Shown here: positions 14,916 through 21,999 of the stretch, one piece after another
Numbering within the stretch: the first letter of the stretch is position 1
How the letters are laid out: each line of letters opens with the position of its first letter
NCBI RefSeq assembly: GCF_036634195.1
Contig: NZ_JAZIFY010000001.1
Coordinates: forward strand, 6,582,501 to 6,646,500
DNA from: Streptomyces sp. P9-A4
Lineage (GTDB): Bacteria > Actinomycetota > Actinomycetes > Streptomycetales > Streptomycetaceae
Length of the DNA stretch: 64,000 bases
Reading direction: 5' to 3'
Position numbers and translations under genes: made by a program
The notes under the pieces: generated by a model
What the model was told of the DNA's origin: nothing
What the model saw: only the letters and a program-made list of their open reading frames with translations
The model's database searches: none

Positions 14916-16706
14916 TCACCGCAGCCGGGGGCCCGCGACCCAGGCCACCAGAGCGCGACGCAGCCCCTTGGTGACCGGCGTGACGCGGTGGTCGATCAGG
15001 GACGGGAAGACCAGCACCGAGCCGCGTTCGCGCGGCAGTTCCTCGGTGTCGACGCCGAACATCTGCAATCCCCCGCCCTCGTACGAGGACGCATCGGACA
15101 GCTGGACGATGACGGTGATCTTCCGGGGGGAGTCGGCCTGGTCGTGGCTGTAGTCGTTGTGCCGGTGGAAGTGCCCGTTGCCGGGGAGGTACTCGACGTA
15201 CTGCGGAGCGCGCGTGATGCCTGACAGATCGAACCCGTAGACGGTCCGCGCGGCCTCCCGCGCCACGGAATCGACCAGTCGGTAGATCCACTCGGTGCGT
15301 GGCCCCTTCGGTACGTGCCGGGTCTCCGCTCGCCGATGGCCGGGATGCCCGGCCTCGTCCACGGTGGTCGGTGCCGTCAGCGGGAGATCGCGGCAGGCTG
15401 CGACGAGGTCGTCGCAGTCGGCGGCGGTGAGGCGTTCCCGCAGGCGCATCCAGCCCAGGTGATGGCCGGCCGAAGGGCCGCCGTCACGGACCAGGGTCGG
15501 GTTGCGGGTCCGTAGGACAGGATCTTCCGCTCGGGTGGGGGCGGCCGAGGCCGTGGCCGGGCCTCCCGCAGGGGCCGCGGTCAGCACGGGCGATGCCGGT
15601 CCGGCGGTGCTGTCGACCGGCCGGAAGAGGTTGTGCCGCACGAGGATCCGGGTCAGCTCGACGGCGTCGTAGTGCTGACCGACCCGCGGCAGCTCGCTCG
15701 GAGTGAAGGACTCCGCCTTCGACACGTGGTCGACGACGGGCTGGAGCCGCCCGTCGAGGCGCAGGGTGCCGCCGGGGAAGGTCAGTCGCGCGAGCCCGCG
15801 GTCGCTGTCGGATTCGCTGGGCATCAGCGGCACTCTGCGCACGACGGTGTCCGGCGCGATCGCGGTGGCGGCGCTGCCCGCCACCAGCTGCCCACCGGGC
15901 AGCGGATCGAGTCCGGCGACGCACCGTACGCGGCGTTCCCGCAGATAGGCGGGGACGTCGAGGTCCGGGAGGTCGGGCAGCGCGGGTCCGAGGACCGTGG
16001 GTCCGGTGACCGAGCGGCGGAACGGCTCGTGGTCGCGCAGCATGTCCGCCATGGCGTCCGCCCAGGACAGCGTGTGCAGACCGAGCGTGAGGTGCAGCGA
16101 GGCCTCGTCGGTCGTGTGTGCGACGTGGGGGAAGTCCTGGGGGACATACAGGACGTCGCCCGGCTCCAGCGTCGCGGAGACGAGCGTTCCCGAGCGCTGC
16201 GACCCGGGCGCGAAGACCTCCCACCTCTTGGTGCCGTGCAGTTGGACGACGAGCACCGAATGGTCGTCGTGGTGGCGATCGAAGCCCTGTGCGCGCGGCG
16301 GAGTGAGGTACGCGTTGGCACTCACGGGCTCGGCGGGGAGCACGCCCAGCTCCAGCAGGTCGAACTCGATGCCGCGGCACAGCTCGCCGACCGGGGTGCA
16401 GCGGCGGGCCAGGAGGGAGAGCAGCAGCGTGGCGCCGGAGCGGTAGGCGGTCAGGACGTCCCGCCCCGGGGACCGGTCGGAGTGGTGGGGGACGACCGGC
16501 CGTGCCCGGCCTTCCTGTACGACGCTGAGATCGGCGCCTCCGCCGCAGGCCAGCCGTTCGAAGTCCTCGATCGTGAACAGCCGCCCGACCAGCGGAGCGG
16601 CGGCCCCGCGGAGCAGCAGCGCTTCGCGCTCCCAGCTCGTGCGGAGGAAGGAGGTGACGTCCGGGCTGCCGAGGACGGTGGCCAGCCCTCGCTTCTCCGT
16701 GTCCAT
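14916..16706 (-). CDS. JmjC/cupin-4 plus prolyl-4-hydroxylase-like dioxygenase fusion
   Basis: Two iron/2-oxoglutarate oxygenases are joined in one 596-aa chain. The N-terminal JmjC domain has His145 and Asp147 in GFDRHHDDHS and His194 in DFPHVAHTT. The C-terminal domain (about 405-596) is of the PKHD/P4H type: HxD near 517-519 in GHFHRHNDYSHD, a distal His near 574 in LIDHRVTPV, and a 2-oxoglutarate-binding Arg soon after. A Pro/Ala-rich linker separates them. It is the second gene of the RiPP operon, 25 bases after the precursor. Both active sites look complete, so two separate hydroxylations are possible. The fusion of these two folds is unusual to me. Confidence 0.85.
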   Translation of the reverse strand: MDTEKRGLATVLGSPDVTSFLRTSWEREALLLRGAAAPLVGRLFTIEDFERLACGGGADLSVVQEGRARPVVPHHSDRSPGRDVLTAYRSGATLLLSLLARRCTPVGELCRGIEFDLLELGVLPAEPVSANAYLTPPRAQGFDRHHDDHSVLVVQLHGTKRWEVFAPGSQRSGTLVSATLEPGDVLYVPQDFPHVAHTTDEASLHLTLGLHTLSWADAMADMLRDHEPFRRSVTGPTVLGPALPDLPDLDVPAYLRERRVRCVAGLDPLPGGQLVAGSAATAIAPDTVVRRVPLMPSESDSDRGLARLTFPGGTLRLDGRLQPVVDHVSKAESFTPSELPRVGQHYDAVELTRILVRHNLFRPVDSTAGPASPVLTAAPAGGPATASAAPTRAEDPVLRTRNPTLVRDGGPSAGHHLGWMRLRERLTAADCDDLVAACRDLPLTAPTTVDEAGHPGHRRAETRHVPKGPRTEWIYRLVDSVAREAARTVYGFDLSGITRAPQYVEYLPGNGHFHRHNDYSHDQADSPRKITVIVQLSDASSYEGGGLQMFGVDTEELPRERGSVLVFPSLIDHRVTPVTKGLRRALVAWVAGPRLR

Positions 16707-16731
16707 GGGAATCAGTCCCGAGCGGCGTCGC

Positions 16732-17043
16732 TCAGCAACTCGGCCCGCCGACGTTGGACGCGCATCCCGTGCAGGCCGTGATCATGCCGAAGCTCTGGTT
16801 GTCCAGCTCGATGTCGACGGTCTGGAGGGAGATGGACATGACCTCCTCGGGCTCCGCCGCCGTCTCGTCGCCGGCGTCGCCCTCGTCGGCCGCGTCGGAG
16901 GTGTCGGCCTGCCCGGTGCGGCGGCGGAGCTCGATGGCGACCCGGTCGCCGTCGTTCAGCTCCACTCGCGGCGTGTCGGCTCCTTCGAACACCTCCACCA
17001 CGATTTCTTTGCGTGGCTGCGTCATGTCGGTGTTCTCACACAT
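16732..17043 (-). CDS. RiPP precursor peptide, Cys/Thr/Ser-rich core
   Basis: A 103-aa peptide with no enzyme domain, first in an operon of peptide-modifying enzymes. The leader starts with a predicted beta hairpin (EIVVEVFEGADTPRVELND), continues through a highly acidic stretch with DEGDAGDETAAEPEE, then SISLQTVDIELDNQ. The C terminus FGMITACTGCASNVGGPSC has three Cys plus Thr and Ser residues, substrates expected for YcaO and radical SAM enzymes. The start is the ATG with AGGAG seven bases upstream; the upstream in-frame ATG has no such site. The cleavage site is not certain; the core probably begins near NQSFG. No transporter or peptidase gene is adjacent, so export and leader removal must use genes elsewhere. 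Confidence 0.8.
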   Translation of the reverse strand: MCENTDMTQPRKEIVVEVFEGADTPRVELNDGDRVAIELRRRTGQADTSDAADEGDAGDETAAEPEEVMSISLQTVDIELDNQSFGMITACTGCASNVGGPSC

Positions 17044-17055
17044 GGTGTACTCCTG

Positions 17056-17071
17056 ACTTGTCACGTCAAGT
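17056..17071. promoter_or_regulatory. Palindrome ACTTG-N6-CAAGT in precursor leader, possible operator
   Basis: A 5-bp inverted repeat (ACTTG and CAAGT, 6-base spacer) lies just upstream of the precursor ribosome-binding site and downstream of its predicted transcription start. It could be a repressor site or part of an RNA element. No regulator gene is adjacent. Confidence 0.35.
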
Positions 17072-17103
17072 TGTGACGAAGGGGACTATGTTGAGGGAAA
17101 GCC

Positions 17104-17132
17104 TTCCTAGCAGTGACCTGAAGCACAGTCAA
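17104..17132 (-). promoter_or_regulatory. Promoter of the RiPP operon (TTGACT-17-TAGGAA)
   Basis: On the minus strand a -35 hexamer TTGACT is separated by exactly 17 bases from a -10 hexamer TAGGAA. This is close to the vegetative sigma consensus of Streptomyces. Transcription would start near 17097 and give a leader of about 55 bases before the precursor ATG. Confidence 0.6.
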
Positions 17133-17156
17133 CGAAATGGAGGTCCAGGCGAGGGT

Positions 17157-17969
17157 GTGACACCCGAACGGCACTTTCCGCTGGACCTCGCCATCGGATG
17201 CACCTTCCGGAACGAAGCCAGATTCCTGAGGGAATGGATCGAGTTCCACCGGCTGATGGGCGTGCAGCGCTTCTTCCTCGTCGACGACCGCAGCGAGGAC
17301 GACTACCGGGACGTGGTGAAGCCCTACGTCGACGAAGGCGTCGTCCAGGTCATTGAGAAGCCCTGCCCGCCGGCGTACGCGGGGCGCCGGTGGAACCAGT
17401 ACCAGCACGTGGTCCTGGGCGGGCTGTGCAGGGAACTCCGCGGAGCCGTGCGCTGGCTGGCCCTCGTCGACGTCGACGAGTTCCTCGTACCGACCGTCGC
17501 CCCCACCGTCATCGAGTTCCTCTCGGACCACGAGGAGGCGGGAGCGGTGCACGTGGAATGGCGCATGTTCGGAACATCGGGCGTGCGGCGGCTGGGTACC
17601 GGGGAACTGCTCACCGAGCGCATGTGCCGCCGCATGGCGGCACGCCCGAATCCGGGGAAGTCGATCGTCAAACCGCACCGAGTCGCCGAGGCGGGTATTC
17701 ACCGCTGCGAGCTCCTGCCCGGCAGCGCCTACGTCACCGTTCCGGCCGACCCGGCACCCGGGCGTGGCGGCATGCGCGTCCACCACTACTGGACCCGGGA
17801 CGAGGAGTTCCTCCTCGGCACCAAGCTTCCCCGCGCGGCGGAAACGAAGGGCTGGGAGCTGACATCGGAAGCCGTCGACTTCCATCGCACGGCGTACGAC
17901 GACGTCGAGGACCGGCAGATCCGGCGGTTCCTGCCGGGCCTGCGGGAGCGGCTGGGGCGAGCTCGGTAG
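17157..17969 (+). CDS. Glycosyltransferase family 92/DUF23-like protein
   Basis: A 270-aa protein of the GT92 (DUF23) type with a GT-A fold. It starts with GCTFRNEARFLREWIEFH and continues with FFLVDDRSEDD and a metal-binding motif LVDVDEFLVP. Late in the chain come the family-typical HRVAEAG and MRVHHYWTRDEEF. Such enzymes transfer sugars to glycans, often in surface polysaccharide synthesis. The GTG at 17157 is preferred. The 69 bases upstream are also open from an ATG at 17088, but their third positions are A/T-rich and that stretch carries the divergent promoter. The gene could glycosylate the RiPP or be an unrelated neighbour. Confidence 0.75.
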   Translation: MTPERHFPLDLAIGCTFRNEARFLREWIEFHRLMGVQRFFLVDDRSEDDYRDVVKPYVDEGVVQVIEKPCPPAYAGRRWNQYQHVVLGGLCRELRGAVRWLALVDVDEFLVPTVAPTVIEFLSDHEEAGAVHVEWRMFGTSGVRRLGTGELLTERMCRRMAARPNPGKSIVKPHRVAEAGIHRCELLPGSAYVTVPADPAPGRGGMRVHHYWTRDEEFLLGTKLPRAAETKGWELTSEAVDFHRTAYDDVEDRQIRRFLPGLRERLGRAR

Positions 17970-18004
17970 GACTCGCCGCCTGCCGTAGCCGGACCGCACC
18001 CGAG

Positions 18005-18180
18005 GTGGTGGACGCCCGGCCGACGGTCACCGCCGCCGCGACCACCCTGGCGACCGGCTCTCTCGTCTGGGCCCCGACCGCCTTCGCCGACGCGCCCGAG
18101 ATCCCCCCGGGCGCCATCGAGATCACCAAGAAGGCCCCGGACGCGCTGCGCGAGCAGCGGATGGCCCCCCGGGGACGGCC
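18005..18180 (+). pseudogene. Remnant of a secreted protein N terminus
   Basis: A short stretch with good coding bias reads like a signal peptide and mature start (TAAATTLATGSLVWAPTAFA, then DAPEIPPGAIEITKKAP). There is no proper start codon context, and the frame loses bias after about 60 codons. It is most simply debris of a secreted protein gene between two gene clusters. Confidence 0.3.
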
Positions 18181-18209
18181 CCGGCGGCTGCGAGGCGCCC
18201 CCTCACCCC

Positions 18210-19292
18210 TCAGGTCGTCCTGCTTCCCTCCGCCGGGCGGACCGACGACGGCACGTGCGCCCGCAGCGGGTCCGCCGGATAGAACTGGCGGGCCCAGTGC
18301 CGGAACGGGCCGATCGGACCGTCGCCCCTGGCCAGCCGGGGCGGGGACTGGTAGCGCTTGGTCGCCCACACCGGGAAGTCCTGGGCGACGAACTCGCAGT
18401 TCCCCTGGAACATCACCCCGGCCAGAAGGCGCGCCGCCGAGCGGCTCAGCCAGCGTGCCACCGGCGCCGGAAGCGCGCCCGGCTCGGCGATGTCGAGCCA
18501 ACTCGCCTGCCGGAGCTGGAACACGGCAGGCTTGATCATCGTGGCCGCGTACATGGCACAGGTGCGCACTCCGAACCTCGGGAGGGCGGTGCACACGTGG
18601 ACGCGGCTGATGCCGCAGCCCTCCAGCGTCACCTCCAGAGGGCTCTCGCCCAGCAGCGGCACCCGCTCGTGGGAGCGGACCGACACCCGGAAGCTCCGTC
18701 CCTCGAACGTGGCGGGTTCGGCGACCTCGGACTCGCCCCAGCCGTGCAGGGGGGTGAAATGCCCGGTGTCCACCGCGTTCTCGACCACGTCCTGGCTGTG
18801 GCCCGCCATCTCCCAGGTGGCGAGACGGGGGGCCCGCGCGCCGAGGGTGTGCCAGGCCGGGAGTTCCCAGTCCGGTGACCGCCCGTCATGGTGCCGCCAG
18901 ACGAAGACGGCGTCGTTGACCTCGCACACCGGCAGCAGCGTCAGGTCGGACGACGGCGGCGGTGGCGTGCCGTACCCCGTACGCAGGCAGGAGCCGTCGG
19001 GGCCGAAGGCGAAGCGGTGGAAGGGGCAGAGCAGGTCGTCCCCCTCCACCGAGCCGAGTCCGAGGTGGGCCCCCAGGTGCGGACAGTACGGGCGGACCGC
19101 CCGCACACCGCCGTCTCGGAGCCGGTAGAGCACCACGTCCTCGCCCTGGAGCGGCCGGGTCAGCACGGTGCCCGGCACCAGTTCCGAGGAGAAGGCCACC
19201 GCGAACCAGCCGTCGGGGTACGGCAGGCTCGGCGCGTGTGCGTCGGCCGGGCTCGGGCCCTCGGTGAAGGACCGGGTGTACCCGCGGTTCAC
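18210..19292 (-). CDS. Rieske non-heme iron oxygenase in the PTM cluster
   Basis: This 360-aa protein has an N-terminal Rieske [2Fe-2S] domain with Cys70/His72 in YCPHLGAHLG and Cys89/His92 in LCPFHRFAF. The C-terminal domain binds mononuclear iron through ENAVDTGHFTPLH (His178, His183). It resembles KshA-type hydroxylases acting on polycyclic substrates. Its GTG overlaps the stop of the MDR reductase gene, so it is translated as the last gene of the PTM operon. Published PTM clusters that I know end in a cytochrome P450 at this position. A Rieske enzyme may replace it and oxidise the tetramate macrolactam. It needs a ferredoxin reductase encoded elsewhere. Confidence 0.85.
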   Translation of the reverse strand: MNRGYTRSFTEGPSPADAHAPSLPYPDGWFAVAFSSELVPGTVLTRPLQGEDVVLYRLRDGGVRAVRPYCPHLGAHLGLGSVEGDDLLCPFHRFAFGPDGSCLRTGYGTPPPPSSDLTLLPVCEVNDAVFVWRHHDGRSPDWELPAWHTLGARAPRLATWEMAGHSQDVVENAVDTGHFTPLHGWGESEVAEPATFEGRSFRVSVRSHERVPLLGESPLEVTLEGCGISRVHVCTALPRFGVRTCAMYAATMIKPAVFQLRQASWLDIAEPGALPAPVARWLSRSAARLLAGVMFQGNCEFVAQDFPVWATKRYQSPPRLARGDGPIGPFRHWARQFYPADPLRAHVPSSVRPAEGSRTT

Positions 19293-20344
19293 AGCTCGAC
19301 CAGCACCTTGCCGAAGGACCCGGCCCGGTCGGTGTACAGGCTGCGGTAGGCGGCGGGGATACTGTCGAAGCCCCGGTGCACGGTCTGCTGGTACCGGACC
19401 TCCCCGCCGCGGACCAGCGGGCCGAGGTCGGCGTGCAGGGCGGCCCAGTTCTCGTCGGTGAACCACTCCAGCGCGAAGATTCCCCGGATCGTGGTGCGGG
19501 GGAACATGATGTACGGCAGCAGGCGCGGACCGGACCATTCGCCGCCGACCTGGCTGGCCCACTGCCAGCAGACCGCGACCTGGCTGTCCACATTGAGCAT
19601 GGGGAACACGGTGTCGGTGATGACCCCGCCGAGGTTGTCGAAGTACTTGTCGACCCCGCCGGGGGCCGCCTTGGCGAAGTCCTCCCGCAGTTGGGCGGCG
19701 TCCCCGCCGTGCCGGAAGTCGACCACCGCGTCGAAGCCGAGTGCGGTCAGCCGGGCCGCCTTCTCCGGCGAACCGGTGGTGCCGACCACCCGCGCCCCGG
19801 CCCGCTTGGCCAACTGGCCGATCAGCGTGCCGATCGCGCCGGAGGCGCCGCTGATCACCAGCGTGTCGTCGGGCCGGATGGTCATGAACCTGTTGAGGGT
19901 GCCCCAGGCGGTCATGCCCGCACCGCCCAGGACACCGAGCGCGGTGCTCAGCGGCAGCGCGTCGTCGTAGTGGGCCGGGTCCAGCCGGCGGTAGCCGGGG
20001 AAGACCATCGGGAAGGTCCCGGTCTGCCACAGCGCGGGGGCACCGTTGCTGACCAGGTGCGTGCGCCAGCCACCGAAGCCCTGGACCAGGTCACCGACGG
20101 CGAACCTGGCGCGCGGCCCGGCAGCCAGCACCTCCATGATCGAGTCGGCGCCCATGTGGTCGCCGACCGGAGTGTCCAGGGCGATCCCCTGGAGGTACGG
20201 GTCGACGGAGACGTACCGGGTGCGCAGGAGCATCTCGTCCTCGGCCAGCTCGGTGTCGAGGTCCTCCACCACCTTCACGTACATCCGGTCCACGTCCGGG
20301 ACACCGTCGTTGTGCTCGCTGACGATCCACTTCTCGGTCTTCAA
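19289..20344 (-). CDS. ftdE: Zinc-independent MDR oxidoreductase (PTM ring-forming reductase)
   Basis: A 351-aa medium-chain dehydrogenase/reductase of the leukotriene/prostaglandin-reductase type. The nucleotide-binding loop is SGASGAIGTLIGQLAKRAGA, and the catalytic zinc ligands of classical alcohol dehydrogenases are absent. In PTM pathways the homologue reductively closes the inner six-membered ring. The start is a TTG preceded by GGAG at seven bases and overlapping the upstream stop (TTGA). The gene lies between the flavoprotein and the Rieske gene, in the position of FtdE in frontalamide-type clusters. The assignment rests on family plus synteny. Confidence 0.8.
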   Translation of the reverse strand: MKTEKWIVSEHNDGVPDVDRMYVKVVEDLDTELAEDEMLLRTRYVSVDPYLQGIALDTPVGDHMGADSIMEVLAAGPRARFAVGDLVQGFGGWRTHLVSNGAPALWQTGTFPMVFPGYRRLDPAHYDDALPLSTALGVLGGAGMTAWGTLNRFMTIRPDDTLVISGASGAIGTLIGQLAKRAGARVVGTTGSPEKAARLTALGFDAVVDFRHGGDAAQLREDFAKAAPGGVDKYFDNLGGVITDTVFPMLNVDSQVAVCWQWASQVGGEWSGPRLLPYIMFPRTTIRGIFALEWFTDENWAALHADLGPLVRGGEVRYQQTVHRGFDSIPAAYRSLYTDRAGSFGKVLVEL

Positions 20345-21999
20345 GGGGTTGCTCCTGCCGGGTCGATGAGTTGGACGGGAAGGGGGGCGCTGTGGTCGAC
20401 GGTGGCGGTGAACGGCCGGCCGTCGTCGCGGCAGACGAACTGCATGACGTGCCGTCCGGACGCGGCGGCCCTGATCAGGCCGCCGGTGGTGGCCCAGACA
20501 CCGGAGAGGTAGAAGTCGGCGAGCCCGGGCAGACCCGGCCCGTGGCGCTTGACCTCCTGCTCCACGGTCTCGCCGCTCGTCACGAAGGGCTGCCAGCCGA
20601 GCACCGTGCCGTCGTAGTTGCCGGTGTAGCGGACCTGGGTGAGGGGGGTCGAGACGTCCCTCACCGCGATCGCGTCCCGCAGGCCCGGGTGGCGCTCTTC
20701 GAGGAAGTCCGTGATCGCGTCCCGCACCTGCCGCTTGGCCCGCTGGTACGCGCGCCCACGGCCGACCGGCAGGGTGTGCAGCTCCTCGCCCCGGCGCAGC
20801 CGCGTGGCCTGCTCCGGGCCGGTGCTCAGCTCCCGCCAGGGCGAGATGTCGCAGAAGTACGTGGCGTACACGACCGAGGTGCCTGGGGGCGACAGCTCGG
20901 GGTAGTGGCGGCTGCGGAACTGGACGTTGATGCTGGGGTGGCGGATCCCGGTGAGCCGGGCCGCGAAGGCCTCGTCCAGCAGGTGTGTGGTGCAGGGCTC
21001 GCCTTCCGGGAAGGCGCGGCGCAGCCCGAGGAAGACGGTGAAGTAGCCGGGGAAGACCATGTCCGGCTCGGTGATGGTCCTGGTGTAGAGCTCGCGGTAC
21101 GTGTCGGTGAGATACCGGCCCTTGAGCAGCTCCATGAGGGTGGTGCGGCCGTCGCAGGCGGAGACCACGATATCGGCCCTGAGCTCGGTCCCGTCGCTGA
21201 GCCGGACGCCGGCCGCCCGGTCCTCCTCGACCAGGATCTCCACCACCTTGGCGTTGTACGTGACCTCTCCGCCGAGCCCCCGGTAGCGCTGCTCGACCGA
21301 ACGGGCCAGGCCGAGCGAACCGCCCTCGGGCACGCCGGCGGACTGGCCGGCGTGCGCGGCGAGCTGGAAATAGAACGGCAGGACCGGGAAGTTGGGGTGC
21401 TTCTCGTACAGAATGAAGTTGAACGCCTCGCGCAGCAGAGGGTCCTGGAACCGCTGGGAGTAGTCCCGCATCAGGACGGTGATGGAGCGTCGGATCACGT
21501 TGAAGTACGGGATGAGGGAGGCCAGCATCCGCCACCGTTCCCGTCGGCCCATCAGCCCGACGGGGGTGAGGAAGGGATAACGGGCCAGAGCGCGCCGGAA
21601 GGTGCGCAGCCCGGCGCAGAAGTCCCGGATCGGGCGGGCGTCGGCGGGTGAGAGGGTGAGCAGATGGGCTTCCAGGCGGTCCGGATCGGAGTAGAAGTGG
21701 ACCGCCCGGCCGTCCCGGCCGCGCACGGTGTTGAAGACGTCGAAGTTGCGCATCCGCTTGCCCTGGAGGGCGCCGAGCTCCAGCCAGATCTGGTGCATCT
21801 CGTTGCCGGGGCCGCTGCCGAGCAGCCAGCTGACGCAGCAGTCCAGGGTGAAGTCGCCCCGGTCCCAGGCGGTGCAGGAACCACCGGGGATCTCGTGCAT
21901 CTCCAGCACCCTGCTGCGGTATCCGTTCATCTGGGCGTAGCAGCCGGTGGACAGGCCGCCGAGACCCCCGCCGACGATCAGCATGGTCCTTCTGGTCAT
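20341..21999 (-). CDS. ftdD: Phytoene-dehydrogenase-like FAD oxidoreductase (PTM, second copy)
   Basis: A 552-aa flavoprotein with an N-terminal dinucleotide-binding motif MLIVGGGLGGLSTGCYAQMN and a C-terminal FAD-binding segment ending SGVWATTGGLIRAAASGRHV, as in CrtI and retinol-saturase relatives. PTM clusters carry two such proteins, which form the five-membered carbocycles from the polyene chains of the tetramate precursor. Its ATG overlaps the stop of the preceding flavoprotein gene (ATGA). The two copies share the same layout (GGSLGLARSVE in both) and probably arose by duplication. The letter assignment C/D is by gene order only. Confidence 0.8.
   Translation of the reverse strand: MTRRTMLIVGGGLGGLSTGCYAQMNGYRSRVLEMHEIPGGSCTAWDRGDFTLDCCVSWLLGSGPGNEMHQIWLELGALQGKRMRNFDVFNTVRGRDGRAVHFYSDPDRLEAHLLTLSPADARPIRDFCAGLRTFRRALARYPFLTPVGLMGRRERWRMLASLIPYFNVIRRSITVLMRDYSQRFQDPLLREAFNFILYEKHPNFPVLPFYFQLAAHAGQSAGVPEGGSLGLARSVEQRYRGLGGEVTYNAKVVEILVEEDRAAGVRLSDGTELRADIVVSACDGRTTLMELLKGRYLTDTYRELYTRTITEPDMVFPGYFTVFLGLRRAFPEGEPCTTHLLDEAFAARLTGIRHPSINVQFRSRHYPELSPPGTSVVYATYFCDISPWRELSTGPEQATRLRRGEELHTLPVGRGRAYQRAKRQVRDAITDFLEERHPGLRDAIAVRDVSTPLTQVRYTGNYDGTVLGWQPFVTSGETVEQEVKRHGPGLPGLADFYLSGVWATTGGLIRAAASGRHVMQFVCRDDGRPFTATVDHSAPLPVQLIDPAGATP

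Noticed and set aside
16732..17043. Lanthipeptide (FxLD-type) precursor
   Set aside because: No LanB, LanC or LanM homologue is nearby and the FxLD motif is only vaguely approached by VDIELD.
17088..17156. N-terminal extension of the glycosyltransferase from ATG 17088
   Set aside because: Codons here are A/T-rich in third position and overlap the divergent promoter; the family homology starts after the GTG at 17157.
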